The notes under the pieces: generated by a model | What the model was told of the DNA's origin: nothing | The model's input: the letters and a program-made list of their open reading frames with translations, nothing else | The model's database searches: none | In this document: one piece after another, positions 22,300 through 36,900 of the stretch | How positions within the stretch are numbered: the stretch's first letter is position 1 | Layout of the letters: every line of letters starts with the position of its first letter | Position numbers and translations under genes: made by a program | NCBI GenBank assembly: GCA_031308135.1 | Contig: JAHLJT010000631.1 | Location: forward strand, 176,502,282 to 176,566,281 | Length of the DNA stretch: 64,000 bases | Direction of reading: 5' to 3' | Origin: Acheta domesticus | Taxonomy: Eukaryota; Arthropoda; Insecta; Orthoptera; Gryllidae

Positions 22300-24900
22300 T
22301 TCCTTTTGACTTGTTGAAAATAGTTTCATAGCGTGGTTATCTGCAAAGACATCAAGTTTTTTTCTAGGTATAATGTTATTGAGTCTTAATTAAAAATATG
22401 AAGTTATTTTTGTTCTTATTATACTGCGAATTGTTCCTTTTCACAATTCAGAAATTACCTCTTCAATTACGCAAAGAATTCTGAATAAATTAAGTGATAC
22501 ACAAGACCAAAAATTATCGAAAACTGTGAATTGAACTGTAAGTTGCCTTGTGTGAGGTTATTTGCATTCTTTGCTATGCAAGAGAAAAGGCTTCTGCATA
22601 CTAGAGAGTAATCGCAGTCACCGTTGACATACAAGTAGATTCGAGTTCAACTTTTATTGTTTCTTTTTTTTACTTGCACGACCATTGTTTCTAGTGAACT
22701 AATAAAATGCCTTTCCAAAAGTAATTTAAATGATTAGTTTGCTGTCAAGAAGCGAATTCTTTATACCAAATGAAATCAAGATCTACCGAAATGTCTTTCA
22801 GTCATGGGGAACAACCAACATTCAATCTCTGTCGATGTGCTTGTAGTTGGTGTTCTAGTTTCGTAAGCAAATGAAGAACAGTATCATTACGGAAGTGGAA
22901 GTCTGGTGATGTTGTCACCGTAGGCGAATACGTTGTCGGATAATAGAAGCAAGTACGTGTATAGCTTTTCTGCATCATCGAGGGAGATAAAGAGAGCGAG
23001 ACAGAGAAGAAAAAAAGAAAAGAGAAAAGCTCTCAATAACCAGCTCTCTTTCTTTCCTTAATAACCTGTCACTCGGTTTTTCGTCGCCGCCTATGTTCCA
23101 ATTTCCTTTCAGTTTAAAGCGCGAAGTGAGGAGTTTTGCCAGCGTTCAGGGGTGTGTCTTCTGTCTCCTCCGTGCTCAATAGTCACGCGTGCCTCGAAAT
23201 ACTGCTTTCTGCCACCAGCTGATCGAAATGGAGCGGAACGGAAGGACAAGATGATTAGATTGCGACACGGCAAGACGCGGCGTATCGAAGCACAGATTGA
23301 TCTGAATACAAAGTCCATTCAGAAGGACTGTTTTTTGACAGTCGGAAAGAGCGACAAGGCAAAATATGAAACCATAGAAAGTCTATTGATAAAAAGAGGA
23401 GGAGGGATCACAGAATGTAATTTCAGGATGAGTGAAAATTACTCGACGTATAGAACACATGTCCTTGTATAAAATGCTTTACTGCCTCCAAGGGGACTAA
23501 TCGAAATAATTGAAAGACTTTGAAAATAATTTTCGAGTTGTAACTGAAGTTCTGGATAGATTTCTTTACCAGTTAAAGATATGTGGGAAGTGAAAATAAA
23601 TTCCTCAGAAGAATTTAGTTCTGTGGTCATGAAGTAAACTTCAGACATTGATGGCGATTTTCCGATTTTAAACCATAATGTATTATTTATTTCACCAACG
23701 ATTCATGCATAAACTAGTAGCATAATATAACATAAGCTGTGTCTATATTATTAGTATGACTAAAATTACACTGTCACTAAAGGAATTTAAGTATTATTCA
23801 AACGCACAATTCTCATATGATATTGTACGACAAATATAGAATAAATAAAGCACTTCTGTGTATTTAATTAAAATCAAAATGTTCTATAATCCAGAATGAA
23901 TTTCGTTTCTCTTCATGATATTTGTAAATTCCCTAAAAATGCTTCTATCGATCTTCAAAAACCTTTTTTAATGGACTCTTCTAAATATATTCTAAATTAG
24001 CTCTAATTTCTCTGAAACCCTATTTTGGAAAGTACATTCTACCTCAATTCACTTCTTTTTACGAATACAAGTCTCAACAGAAATACCTTTCCGAACTTTA
24101 AAACTTATTATATAAGCTCCGGTGAAGATTGAACAGGCAATCCTCTTTGTAGACATTTTGGTATAAATCGCAGCTGGTGAAACTTCCTTGAAAAACTTGG
24201 CATCATATTATTGCAAAAAGTTACAAAGTACAGTGGGTCTTGTTGTGGTAAGTATTAATCTGAACGTCAAGCACTGTGCATGGTGAATAGCAATGAAGTG
24301 AATTGTCTCTTGAGTCAGTAAATTTAAAGTAAAAACTAGATAATACAATATTGCCTAATTTGTAGCATATTCTAGGGAAATGTTTAATGTTTTCCAATAA
24401 AAAGATCTATTGGAACATTTGCTATCCCAAATTAAAATGAGAACTGAATTCATATTTCACTGTAGATTTACATATAAGATAGCGATTTCACATTCTCAAG
24501 AGCTTTCAATGACTTCTTTAGATCTGCCATCTGAGAGCCAGAATTAATTAGTAATGATGAAGATGACAAAGTCATCGGAAACTACTCGAGTTTTGAATAC
24601 CTAATGAAAATATTGGTAGAATCTTATCTTGCATTACGTGCGCGTTCTGTATCCTCATTTACTCTTGATTAGTATGTGCTGTATTCCACCAACAGATACT
24701 TCGAAAATTCTCATTATTCTGTTACCTAGAATGTTCTAACCAACTAATATGTTTGCAAAAGTTTGGTTTCAAAGTTAATAAACACCATTGCATTGTAAAT
24801 TTCATGTGTAATAATCTATAGAACTTAGCTAAGTGGAGTTGACCGCAGAGGCTGAAAGATAACAGGCGATTGCGGTACCAGAGGTTGCTCGAGAGCACGA
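22300..24900. other. AT-rich stretch with a short CpG-containing patch
   Basis: No gene called. A purine tract lies at 22978-23032 (GAGGGAGATAAAGAGAGCGAG and following), and 23140-23290 is modestly CpG-rich with a 106-codon frame (23152-23472) lacking any recognisable motif. The remainder is AT-rich and unstructured. Confidence 0.4.
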
Positions 24901-24929
24901 CAGCGATTCTCCGTGAGGCCGCATTAGCC

Positions 24930-25190
24930 GTGGTAATTGGGGCAAAATTCCCGGCGGGAGGCGCAGTCCTTGGGCGCGGGGGCGTCGTCGGTGCAGTGCG
25001 CGCCTTGGGGCCGGGGGCGGGGCGGGGGGAGGGCCACACCCCGCCCGCGGGGACGGCGCGCGTGCAGCCTCTGCGGCGGGGGACGCCCGCACGCGCCGCC
25101 GCGCAGCGCTACCGTCGCCCCCGGTCACGCGCGCACGCGGCCGGCACGGCGGGAGAGATGGTGGATGAGCGGGAGGCGTTGAGAGTGGAG
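24930..25190. other. CpG island
   Basis: About 260 bp with dense CpGs (GGGCGCGGGGGCG near 24974, CGCGCGTGCAG near 25055). It immediately precedes the tRNA head of a SINE at 25195. Overlapping frames on both strands reflect composition. Confidence 0.55.
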
Positions 25191-25194
25191 GACT

Positions 25195-25735
25195 GGAAGG
25201 CGCACCGGGAAAGTTGGCTCAGGGCGTCAACTGATGGCACTGCAGTGCCTCTGACCGGAGGTCCTAGGTTCGACTCACGACGTTGGCAGGATTTTCCACA
25301 CTAGCTAGATTGATAGGTTGACTTCAGTAGCTGTCTCGAGGAGAATTCTAGCGGCTGGCTATTCTGAGCGGTAGTTTTCTGTGGTTTCTCCAACCACACA
25401 AATGCCAGAACATTTCCTAACAAACTGAACCATGCGCGATCTTTTATTTTTTGCCCTATCATCACCCCTTACTTACACATACTACACTAGCATGCGCTGT
25501 ATACCCACACATCCTGAAAGACTGGTCGGGAGCTTAGAGCTTGTCCCGGTTGGTACGGTGCCCCGCTAGTAGGAGATACCTGATGGGGGAAAACCTCGCC
25601 AGCCGACGGTAGGTCGAACCCGGATCTTACTATCTAGTGCGAGAAGATCATGGCCACTTCCCGAGAAAAAGGCAATCTACTTTCGGGACTAATGACCTTA
25701 GCCGTTGAGGCCACAAGGAAATGTGTGTGAGAGAG
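25195..25735 (+). mobile_element. tRNA-headed SINE-like element, better-preserved copy
   Basis: The head has an A-box-like TGGCTCAGGGCG at 25215 and a B box GGTTCGACTC at 25267, 52 bases apart, acceptable for a tRNA with long loops. The body shares at least six ordered motifs with the degenerate copy at 14230-14740, and the element ends near CTTTCGGGACTAATGACC...CCACAAGG. It is long for a SINE (about 540 bp), so the body may derive from a LINE or another transposon. The target-site duplication was not resolved. Confidence 0.6.
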
Positions 25736-26269
25736 GAAAGATTGAAGCCAGCGCGTGAAGTTAAGTCATTATTCCTTTTCAATTTAGTACCATTGGTAGT
25801 GTTCCTCCGCCGCTATAATGTGATATCTGGCGCCAAATTACCCGTCTGCTTGGGAAATTTTCTCAATCCTGATATTTTGCTCTGAGGCTACTCCCTCAGC
25901 TGAAACAAGCTCTAAGCCCCTAACATGTGTGGTAATATTGGACATGTAAACATGTGCATTTAAGTAATGAGAGAAGATACTAAAAGGAAGGGGAGGGAAG
26001 AATTGCACGCTCTCCATGACCCGTTTGTTACGGTTCTGATCCTGTATTGATAAAGATTAATCGGAGAACTCACGGAAAACTATTAATGAGAGCAGCTGGC
26101 TCACTTCCAGAATTCTCCTTCTGTGGTTGAATTTCTACCCAGCTGTATAGCTGGTGTCAAACCCCACCACCGTTGACACCCTAATTCTAGAACCCTCCAT
26201 AAAATGATGCTGCAGAGGCAACGGTACTGCCTCCGAGCTATCACAGCCGGTGGCGCAACGAGGAAAGGC

Positions 26270-26425
26270 CTTGTAAACAGGGTAAAGGAGGAAGCTAAGG
26301 CGTGTACGGAAGAGGTGGAGGCAGTGAAGGAAAGGAGCGAAAGCTGAATTGGTGGCAGAGGAGGAGAAGGAGGTGGAGGAGAAGGCGGAAGCCGAGGCGG
26401 AGGCTGCAAGCTGCGGGAGACAGAC
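26270..26425. repeat. GGA/GGC purine-rich minisatellite-like tract
   Basis: Plus-strand purine-rich block of GAGGAGGAGAAGGAGGTGG type with GCGGAAGCCGAGGCGGAGGC. Minus-strand frames through it are Ser/Pro-rich low complexity. A small perfect 8-bp hairpin (GGTGTCAA with TTGACACC) lies just upstream at 26153-26180. Confidence 0.55.
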
Positions 26426-26429
26426 GCAC

Positions 26430-29400
26430 CCCAATCTAATTAGAACGTCTCCGCAGTTTTCCTCTTACATTTCCGGACAGGGGAGCTCTTTTTTGGAGAA
26501 TTCTGTAGATGTTTTAAGTTGACTCTCTTTGCCAGATCGCAAACACGCTGCTCTCGAACCGCAAATGAAAGGCTTGTATGCATTAGCGTTCAGAGCCAGA
26601 TTAATGCACTGGTAAGTTCGTGGAACTGGAGGACTTCAATATCGAAACGGGTATTAGTCACAAAATAACTGTTACCATGTTCTTTTATTGTGCTTCCATG
26701 TTATTCCTCAACTCGTTTTGATACTGGGTCTGGTTTTGCTGTCTCTTCCTAAATGTTTTAATAATTGAAGATAAGAATACCAAAAGAATGTGATAAGAAT
26801 AATTTATTTGTTTTGTACCTTTCCAGGACTGTTGCAGCTGATATATCTGATAACTGTTAGAAAATTTGTAAATCAAAGAGTAACCAGTGCCTTTTCTGAC
26901 CCCGAGATTAAAATGAAGCGTTAGAAAGGAAGAATAGAATGGGATCCAAGGTCACTTGCTTAAGATTATATTTTGACACTCACCAAGGATTGATCGGATG
27001 AAACTACGGAAACGAGTGATCAAGATATCCGACAAACAACTTGTGTATTTCAAATGTAGGACTAAGACATTTTAAACATTTATCATAATTTCGACTAATT
27101 CAGAGAGTCTCATGATAAATGTTAAAGACTTGTAGGGCATATAGAGGAGTCAACGATCACTTTTTGCTAAAGAGCATATGCTGTAAAATATTACATAACG
27201 AAGTCAAAAATATGCAATTTTGGGCATTAGGTCCCTGAATTGTACACTAGGCAATTCATCCTGAACTGGTGTTTGGGAGGCACATGAATTCTTTGATTGC
27301 GCCATTAAGTTTAAACACCCGCTGTGACTCGTTCCATTCTGCCAAATCTTACATTGTATTACTAATTAACGAACTAATATCAGAAATTTTTTCATCATTT
27401 TGTATCACACCGCTAAAATATTTGTATTCATGAACTCTTGTGTCTTTAATGCTACAGAAGTCACACAACGTAAGAGAAGTATTTTTTCAAATATGGCTGT
27501 AAATCATGGCATATAATATATTAGTCTATAATATATTATATAATATATTAGTCTGATCTTCAAATTTTAAACAACAGATATTTATCGGTATTCGTGCAGT
27601 TCTTTCAGAGATTAGCGCTTAGTTTTTAATTGCTTATACAATTACAATGACACCCTTCGAAAATTCTTCACAACTATTTTATAAGTTGTGTTTCTTGACT
27701 GGAATTTTTGTTGCAAAGAAGTATTCAAAATTATAAGTTCTCATGCCATGTAACTTTCATGAAATTTCTTAATTATTGATATTTTGTTTCTGTTAAAAAG
27801 TTTAAAATATATTTGTAATTAAAAAGGTCTCTTTGCGAATTTAGTGATTGAGCAGTTGCTACATTTACTGAAAACATGAGTCTGCATTACATGTAAATAA
27901 ATTGTATTTATTATCATGTAACACACTAACGCGTCATTTCACCACTTCAGCCTGCTGGGGAACTCCCTTGGAACTAACATTTTTTGATATTACGTTTTTT
28001 AATGACATTAGTCTGAAAAAGCAACTAACAAAAGTGTATAAACCTATGTTACAAGTGTAGTGAAACATAGACTCCTGCCACGAATCAATACTGATAATTA
28101 CGGCTAAATTATATGTTCTACCCCACATTGCATTAAATCACGCCTATGCTCGAATTATAATGCCTCGCCACTACTTCGCCATGACTTCCATATGGATTCG
28201 ATTTATTTTCTCCGTAGCACAAATTTGTACTTTCTCGAGGGGTTCGCGAAGTCGCTCCTATACAGGAAAGCGATTAATAATATTAGTTAATGCGGAGCCT
28301 GATTATTAATATTATTCCCTATTACAGAGCATCGCTACCTACTAAGCAAAACACACAATTTTTCACAATGGCTGCCGAACATAACGTCAGCAACTATTTA
28401 TTTTATATAGCATCCTTTTGAGCCGAATGTCATACAGTAAAAACAATTCCGATCGAAACATTACATATAATATACACATAAAATATACCCTTTCAACACA
28501 AAAAACAAATATCCTTACAAATGAAAATTATTCACAAATTCACGCATATTTCTTACTGCTCATTCATACAAGTGCACATCATTTTGATTGGATTCTTTTC
28601 TTTTATGCCCATTCTAATTAATCATTATACTACTAAAACAATCTTGGCCTTGTTATAAAATTTTGTCAATTTTAATAGAGTTTATCACTTCCTTGGTGAC
28701 GCTCTCCACGTTGTTGCCAAAATGCCTACTTCTGCGTTCGCGTTCCGTTGCATTCCATACCAATTCTATATGGATTCCGATTCCACACTCCCGGTCTACT
28801 ACTAATACTAAATGACACTTTCAAACGAAAGCTCAAAACTTTTGTGTAAGTCCCTATTCGAGATTTCAGCTGTTTCATTCTATACGATGCATCTCCTCCA
28901 AGCACCTCCAGCCATCTGACTCTTGCATTGTTCCAACTTTTCTTTCGCCACGCAGTTTAAAACAAAAACAACCGTTCTCTTTTGTTTTAATCGTAATGTC
29001 CTTTACATTTTACAAAATATAATTACGTTTTCGTCACTCTCTTTGTCTCAATAACTTCAATAACAAAATAAAAGTTCGAACAATAATAATTATAATATTT
29101 TGCGTTTCAAACTCGAGTTTTCTTATACATTAATGATTACGTGATTACACATCAAATGTCGACACCTTCAATTGTTCTTTTCCAAATATGGGAATGTTTT
29201 CTCGACTTAAAAATTTCACTATTCCGAATGGTATAAATTTTTACAATTTTTTTATTGACTAAATGTTTTCTATTTGTTTTTTTACTCCCCACTGGTCTGC
29301 TAACACAGTTCTTTGGATTTCTTAAGAAAATAATACTTTCATTTTACTCTCGCCTCTTCGACTATTTTTTTGGTTTGGTATTATTTGGTTCCATAACATT

Positions 29401-31990
29401 TCAATTAATTTATTTATTCTGGGACGCGTCTTAATGGACCGTCACTCAAGAGAGGTCTATTCTCGGTTTGAATAATGTCTCATTCGCCTTATTTTGCTAT
29501 AACTCATTTGATTTGATGATTCTTAACGGAAGGCAGCTGGTAAGTCCTGAACGGACGTCAACCCTTAAGAGTGGCTTACAGTTTCTGGTTGGATGCAGAA
29601 AGTCGATATAATAGTCTACTACAATGAAAAGTTAATAAAACAATTACAAGTTTCCTTCTGACAACTCCTTATAAATTTTTTAGCAAGAGAGTGTTGAGGA
29701 AACCAATAATTTAGACCATAAAACTCCCGATGGGAATTAAGAGTAGTGTTCTTCCAAAGTATTAATATAGTTCCCGTAACTGCCTTCACTTCACATGTCA
29801 TGTATGAGTAGGAAAGCTACTGAGCTCATAAGTCACGCTGTGTTTGTCACACTAGTGAAGTGTGGAACGAAGGAAATTGCTTCATAAATGATTGCAGAAC
29901 AAATTACAGGACGACAGATAGTCATTTGCACAATGCAACCAGTCAACTTAATGATGTCTTGCGTGACGCAGGAGATGTACGTCATGTGGAAGAGTCGTGT
30001 CGGGTGTCGGGAGAACAGGCGAAGGATACGTCAGAGCTGGAAAGAGGTAACAATGGACAATAATCTCCTTCAGAAAGCCCTCATAAATGGATGGAAAATG
30101 TCGAAAAAAATACGAAAAAACAGAGATCTCGAGAATGTTTCATATCGTATAAAAGAAAAAAGTAGACATGTGAATACCGTGAACTCTGTGAATATTATAA
30201 ATATAATTTTTAAAATTATTTGTAATTTTTTTAAAATAATTTTAGTAATTAAACGATAGAAACACATTTGTATCATTTATTTTTTTGATTGTATATTTTT
30301 ATATCAATGGAGATGTTATTCTATATTTACATACCTATTTTATAATACCTACTGTTGGCGGCCAAATTAATTCAAATTTGACGCTGTACTTGGAATTCAA
30401 TCTTTATAACAATTGTTTGGCGCTAAATTAACAGCGAAGAAAATACATTTCAAACTATGACTTAGATTTTCCCTAAAATTCCTCCAGCTGACTTCCAGAA
30501 AGAAAAAGGAATTCATTCTTTCGTATGAAACTCTTTGGAAGGAATAAACTGCTTTGAAATTTTGAGCTGCTTTCAAAGATGACGGATAGCTTGCGCCATC
30601 TCGCAGACAGCATCGGGCGGTCATTTCGTGGGCAGCATCCAGCCTTTCGCAGAAATAAGCATTTTCCACATAACATGCGACAGAATCATTGTTGAAAAAA
30701 TCAGAGCAACAGAGCGATTTCACAAAGGATCGCCTCGTCAGTATAGAAGCTAGTAATACGTGCATATCGAGTGCAGTGAAAGTTGTATTACTAAGCAATG
30801 TTGGTAGTTTTCAGGGTTAACGGGGCTAGTATACTCGGTGCACAGTACCTTGTTGCACGGCAAAACAGCGGCTGCGCGTATGCCCGAATAATGAACAGAA
30901 TAAGTGGGAAAAACGCTGTCCTTGCGCCCAGACAAAGGTAAAACTGACAATTTCTTCAATACTTAAGGATATTTACGACACGGTGTGCTATCCATCTTGA
31001 TTATTGTCGTTTTCAGAACTTTCCCTTGTGTCAATGGATTAAAAAGACATGTAGCAGTTTCTGCTGCACGACCTTTTCAGAAGCTCTCCCAAATTTCACA
31101 AGCTATATTCGCAGCCTCAACACCTATAGAAAGAACCTGATTTATAAAGTGTTGTTACGTAACTGAGATACGTCCTTCAAGCATTTTCACTTAATTATTT
31201 ACAAAAACAATTCAAACAATAACTATGAACCTAAAGGTTCCCATAGTGTACCATTTAAAGTTGGGCAGCGAATCAAAACTCGGTGCATAAACAAAAACAA
31301 ACACACCTTCCAACAGTTAAAACAAACTTGGGAGTTAATGGAGCCGAACTTAACGTTAGATAAGTGATACGATTTTGTACAATCTGCCATGCTTGCATAA
31401 ATAAGCACTTGTCGGTGTCAATACTGCCTCACATGAGAGCATGCTAGTAAAGCCAATGTCTTGAAAAGCAACATTTAGTTCGATGTTTGTTTTTATGTTT
31501 CAATTTAAGTAAACTAACAAACCCACACATGTTTGTAACAGTGGTGTTGAGTTCTCAACAAAAAGTCAAAAATCTACGTCGTCATAGCTAATATAGTAGT
31601 AAATAATGGCGTAAAATATCCATAATTTTTGTCATTTAAAATTGTGTGGTTGTGAGTAACGAAAGGCAGTCTCCATATCGTTTTGGTGATCGTCCTGAGA
31701 ACTAGTAGTGGCAGCCAATAAACAGAAGGCACGAAAGAATGGATAGGACTATAAAGGGCAATACGATACGAAAACAAAGCGCGAGGTCGAGTTTTTGCTG
31801 ATTTCGGACTTCTGCATGCGTACCATAATGTAGATTGTCTTCTCCGGTATATCTGATGCGCCTGCAAGGAAGCGGCCGTCAATTCCTTTATTGATGCTAT
31901 TAGCTCGAGTTTACTGATAATAGAGCTCTTGACCCTCTATACAAACATCACTTCTTTCAGGCCTTGCTGATCGACGTCGTCCATGATTGA
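26430..31990. other. 5.5-kb AT-rich stretch without recognised genes
   Basis: No gene supported. A 15-bp direct repeat ATAATATATTAGTCT occurs at 27513-27527 and 27540-27554. Frames of 123 codons (29888-30259, +) and 133 codons (30397-30798, -) exist; neither shows a recognised motif, so they are left uncalled. No transposon termini were identified. Confidence 0.4.

Positions 31991-31993
<3 letters not shown>

Positions 31994-32069
<76 letters not shown>
31994..32069. repeat. compound (TC)n(TA)n microsatellite
   Basis: A TC array (31994-32021) is joined without spacer to a TA array (32022-32069). The minus-strand frame reading Tyr-Ile and Arg-Glu repeats through it is spurious. Confidence 0.95.
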
Positions 32070-32073
<4 letters not shown>

Positions 32074-32199
32074 TTGGCACATTGTTCTTGGAGAATGGTT
32101 TTATGCAGTTCATTTTTTTCTAACTCCACTAGATGGCGCTGCTTCACAAGATGGCGCTTGAGTTAAAGCCATTTACCAATCCACCTGGGCTTCATTGTT

Positions 32200-32620
32200 G
32201 CTGGGCGTTTTTATATGACGCGGGGCGTGACCAAGGAGGTCTGGAGGAGCTAGCGGCAAAGGATGTAGAGATGAAAGAGAATAGAGAAAGAGGAGAGAGA
32301 GGGGGGGGAGAAAAGGTAGAACAAGAGTAACAATGTATGCAATCCGCAATGTGTCTAACGTGACGACACCTGTGCCTAGAACTCTACGTCTCCCGGACAG
32401 CCAAATAGCTACTGACGGCGGCCGCGGAAGCCTACATTCTCGAATAAAGGTGGCGTCATGTTCCGAATGTTGGTGGGCGAGCCAGCGGGACTGGGCAGCG
32501 CGAATTGGGCTGGCCGAGCTTAGCTACCGCCTGAACTCAGCGCAGAGACAGCGTTGCTGCTGTCCTCGCAACGACTGTCTTAAGATTCGAATCTCGTCGA
32601 TGACGAATTTTCGATACTAG
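32200..32620. other. diffuse GC-rich region
   Basis: Moderately GC-rich with a purine tract at 32270-32328 and CpG motifs (GGCGGCCGCGG near 32418). A B-box-like GATTCGAATC at 32584-32593 has no matching A box at the right spacing. No gene recognised. Confidence 0.35.
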
Positions 32621-32989
32621 CTAAGAAGCTAGGTCGAATTCAACCGCTGCCTGGAAGAGTTTTTTTAAATTTTTTTTAAAGAGAAACCAATAACAATGCA
32701 TGACGTTGGTTGCTTCTCAAGTGGCAATAAAAGAAAACCTTGTGCTAATGCAGACAAAATACTATGATATATACAAAATACTAAAATGTATTATTTTAGT
32801 TGTACTGTAAACCAACACACACAGTTTCTATTTAGAAATTTTCATGAACTCGTTGCAGTTTTTAATATTTGATTTTATTGATTAAAATAATTATTTAATT
32901 TTTCCATGATACAAATTGAAATAAAACATGTATGTTTCACCTTTCACGCATTGATTTTGTAACATTTTTTATGTAGCCCTTTAAAATCG

Positions 32990-33600
32990 TCATCCTTTCT
33001 TTGACTAAGGAGGCATTGGTCGGGTGAGAACTGGTGAGGGTTGATGTCGTGACTCGACCGGTTGAGAGGATCCTCAGTGGCTCGTACCTTATTGTTCTGC
33101 GCCACATCACGCCTCCACCGGCGCCGGTAGCCGAACTGCTTAAGTATGCTTTGTGAAATCACGGACGTTAAAAAGCTTGAAACAACAAGAGTCCCTGGAT
33201 GAGCGACCGCATGGAAAACCCGCAAACTAACAGCGCCGAACTCCTGGCCGTTAGAGATGAAAGGCAATGACGTGACAAACACCGACTGATCAAGGAGAAT
33301 TATTCCATGTGACTTATGAATGACTGGATTGAAAGAAAATAACTCTAATGTTCAATACGTATAAGGCTTGGGAACATGGTTTCAAAAAGTAACGTAATTT
33401 AAAATACGCTTCGCCCCCCCCCCGCTCTCCTCGTGCTGCTCAGCCCCTCACGTTGCCACTGCTCGTCACGCGCCGTGTTCCCATTCGGACAGTGCCCTAA
33501 TGCAGACGGACGTATCCAATTGCCGGCGATACCTCGGAGGACGGTCCGGCGGCCACTAGGGGCAGGGGCTCACTTGCAAATGCGTGACGCCTGGATTAGC
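32990..33600. other. two GC-richer patches, unassigned
   Basis: CpG-containing patches lie at 33040-33260 and 33410-33560, the second starting with a run of about nine C. The minus frame at 32944-33282 (112 codons) contains mixed sequence such as RRRWRRDVAQ but no domain I recognise. No splice signals are convincing. Confidence 0.35.
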
Positions 33601-33979
33601 TTTTTAATACAGCTTGTGAGCATCATCTAGGAGCAGTGGCAAACCCAAGGGAAGAGGAACTCATAGGCCGTCAGTCCCGTCCTTGTAAAGTAAACAATAC
33701 AAGTATAGTTTTCACTTATTTTAAAAGAAACGAAATTTACGTGAGGGTTCGAATCATGGGGTCGGGTCAGGTAGAATGCGCAGTCTCAAAATAATTGGAC
33801 CCATTTTAGGGCATGTAGAGGGGGAGAAAGTCATCACTTTTGCCAGATAGACGTGTGCTGTGGAATTCCATACAACCAAGTTACACGTGTGACCTTCACC
33901 CCTGATTGGTAGGCAACTCGTCAGACACTGATGTTCGGCAAGTACATGAAATGTTTAAGAATAACGTAAAAGTCTCAAA

Positions 33980-36900
33980 ATAAGACATAAAATTAAATTA
34001 GCTAATTAATTATTTTCCCAAATTACCGTATATCAAGTTAGCAAAACTACTTCCAAAGTTTGCTACAAATAATATTTTAAATGGGTTACCAGGTACCAAG
34101 AAATTTCAGTTCATTTGTCTCACAATGGAAATTTAACCTCTTCATGGAGTGTCGGGAACACTGTAATGAAAAAACACATCCTCAAAAAACCTCAAATCTC
34201 TCGTTTTCAAATACACAAACTAATCTAAACTAGAGCTTTATCGTAAATTGCCACAATTCATGAAGATATGAAAAGGAAACCAGTGTTCTGACGTATCTTT
34301 GCGACACAAAAATTGTATGCAATGTCAACTTCACAGTTCGAGTTAACAGCTGACCTATTAGTTGGAGCAACGCAACTTGGTATCAGTGGTTGGAAAGAAG
34401 TGCATGGTAGAAGCAATGTCACCTCTATCATATCTCTATAGCTATGTATTTTGCGAAGGCGTAGTTTATAAGAAAAGACGAATTGGAAGTTTTGAAGCTC
34501 AAATAACTACAATCTTTCAAGCGAAAATAAGATTGTCGAATTAAATAAGTAGTTTTCTGTAGTATGAAGCGTCAGAACCAACTTTACGCTACTAATGTGT
34601 ACAGATTTACTTTCAAAAGTTGCAATTGCGTTGGAAGCCAATTGCAAACCGGGAAATGTATTCTTCCGTTTTAAATGTTCATTCTTAGAATATGAAAAGG
34701 TGGTGAAATGTAAAGAGGTTAACGTTTTCTCTCACTCATTAATATTGCTATATGACACGTTGGACAGAATTGTTTACTCTTCGATCTACCCACAAATTTA
34801 GATACACTTAAAATTGTAATGAGTAAATCTTAAACGGAAGTATTCTACATTTGGATTATTTTTATATTAAATCTGATGAATTTTATTATTTCCAATTTCT
34901 AATAATTTTAATCAAGTACCCGAAGAAAACTAAACAATATCGGAAACGATTTAATGTGCATTTTCATGCAACCATAAATGCCAAATTCTCCGTATAAAGT
35001 TAGTCAATAATAAAATACAAAATATATGTATTCGATACTTCAACCATCAGAGATTTCTGTTAAAACTTCTCATATATTAAAATATTAACTGCCCCAATTA
35101 ATTTACTAATATTATCTAGAATTGGAAAATTTCAAGACATACACATTTCAATTCTTATTTATAACATACAAATCTAAAATATAAATGCTCGAGAAGGGAT
35201 TTTAGATTCGGCATGCGTAATATTAGTTGTACACTTTCTATATCCCATTGCTATACCCAATATTACACTTTGTAAGTAAAATAGTTTAGTAATAATAATA
35301 TTGTTAAGCATTTCTACAACTGTTTTACTGCACGAATAAATAATAAACACTCATATTCAAATCGTGATCTGAACAACGTATGTACAAGAGATAAAGGTCG
35401 ATGAGTTTCCCCCTCTTCGCGTCAAATACTTCTAAAGTAACTGAATATTCATAGACTAGCTACGTTTCATTCGGGTGTCCTTGGGTCTTCGCTTTGCTGC
35501 TTATCAATCGGTGACACGGACATCAACACGGACACCAACATTAAGTTTGATGGCATAGTGATGGAGCAGTAACGGAAAGACTGAAGTTTATAAAGCTCTA
35601 CACCTGCCTAAATTCTTCGTATGTTGTTCACATATCAAGACAACACGTTACCTCAACGTTGTTTTGTTAACTTAACACTTAACCTTGACGTTATCATTTG
35701 CATTTGGTTTTATTTTCCACTCTCTTTTATTGTTCCTTCTTGAAATAAACTTTTTTCTTTCGATATTACTTCCATTGTACACTCTTACCCGTATATCATT
35801 AATAAACCCTATAATTAAATGATAATAAATTCTATTACGGTATTCCATTTAAACGCGTGACAATGAATGAATAATCCTTGAGCCTTGGGAAGTTTTTATG
35901 TAGTATTGTTGAGCAATGCATTACTTTAAAAGGACATGTCTCTATCTCTGTTCGCAATGCAAATGGATACATAATAGCTGGATTTGAATAGTAGCGGGAG
36001 AACAAATGTGTTCTTTACCGATACTAGTCGACCTCGGTGCATTGAGCCCAATTGGTTGAACACATCTGTAACAAAACAGGAATCTTTCTAATCATCCAGG
36101 AGAATTTTCAAAGATTAGTAGCTGCACTTTGAAATTATAGTCCATGCTACACTCGAAAGACTAATTTTTTATCATATGATATTAAAGACAGCCTCAGATC
36201 TTTGTTGAAGATAGCAGAAATATTCAAAATATTTTCTAGAGAGAGAGAGACAGAAAAAGATCGATAAATTTGGTACATTCTAATTGGAGATTGAACTTAT
36301 AGTGTTCAACTCCTTCTCAAAATGTACCGAAATTATCTATCTAATAAAATATTCCCTAATACTTGAATAATTAATTGCGAAATATGTTCAAATTAATTTT
36401 TACTGATGTAAAAAATATTGTTATGATAATGTTATATTATTGTGTTAAATTAAATTGTCTTAATATTTTAAAATATATTTTCATTAATGTCATAGTAAAA
36501 TTTAATAGCTGTTGTAACTGATATCGCTAATGACCATGTAGTTATAAAGCAGCCTAAAAGAAATAAAGAGGTGAATAGTTTAATAATCGCAAATAGCGAG
36601 AAAAGACGTAATCTCGTTCATTGAAAGAATCCTGTAATATCTGAGCACTGGCTACATTACCTCTAAATGTATATTCTACAAAAACAGGTAATTGTAATTG
36701 TGTGAAACAGGAAGTGGAAAAAACATCAATTTCAGTAATATTGTCAGACAGCTCTTTCTAAGGATAAAATAGAAAGGTCAAATAATACCCTACCAGATAA
36801 AACAATTTCTTCTTTCACATACACGCCAATCAGAAACATTTTTGTATTGTGTTAAACGCAAACAACGCCAAGATAATAAGGATAATTGTGCGATAGTGAA

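Noticed and set aside
30397..30798. 133-codon minus-strand frame with mixed composition
   Set aside because: No recognised motif or splice context; frames of this length are expected by chance in a window this size.
32584..32593. GATTCGAATC, a B-box-like sequence
   Set aside because: The sequence is palindromic, and no A box lies at tRNA-gene spacing on either strand; not a tRNA gene.
32944..33282. 112-codon minus-strand frame containing RRRWRRDVAQ
   Set aside because: Mixed composition but no family recognised, and no exon signals at its edges.
33633..33660. CAGTGGCAAACCCAAGG, similar to a hAT-type left terminus
   Set aside because: No complementary right end or 8-bp duplication was found downstream.
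33750..33765. GGGTTCGAATCATGG, a B-box-like sequence
   Set aside because: No A box or foldable tRNA upstream.
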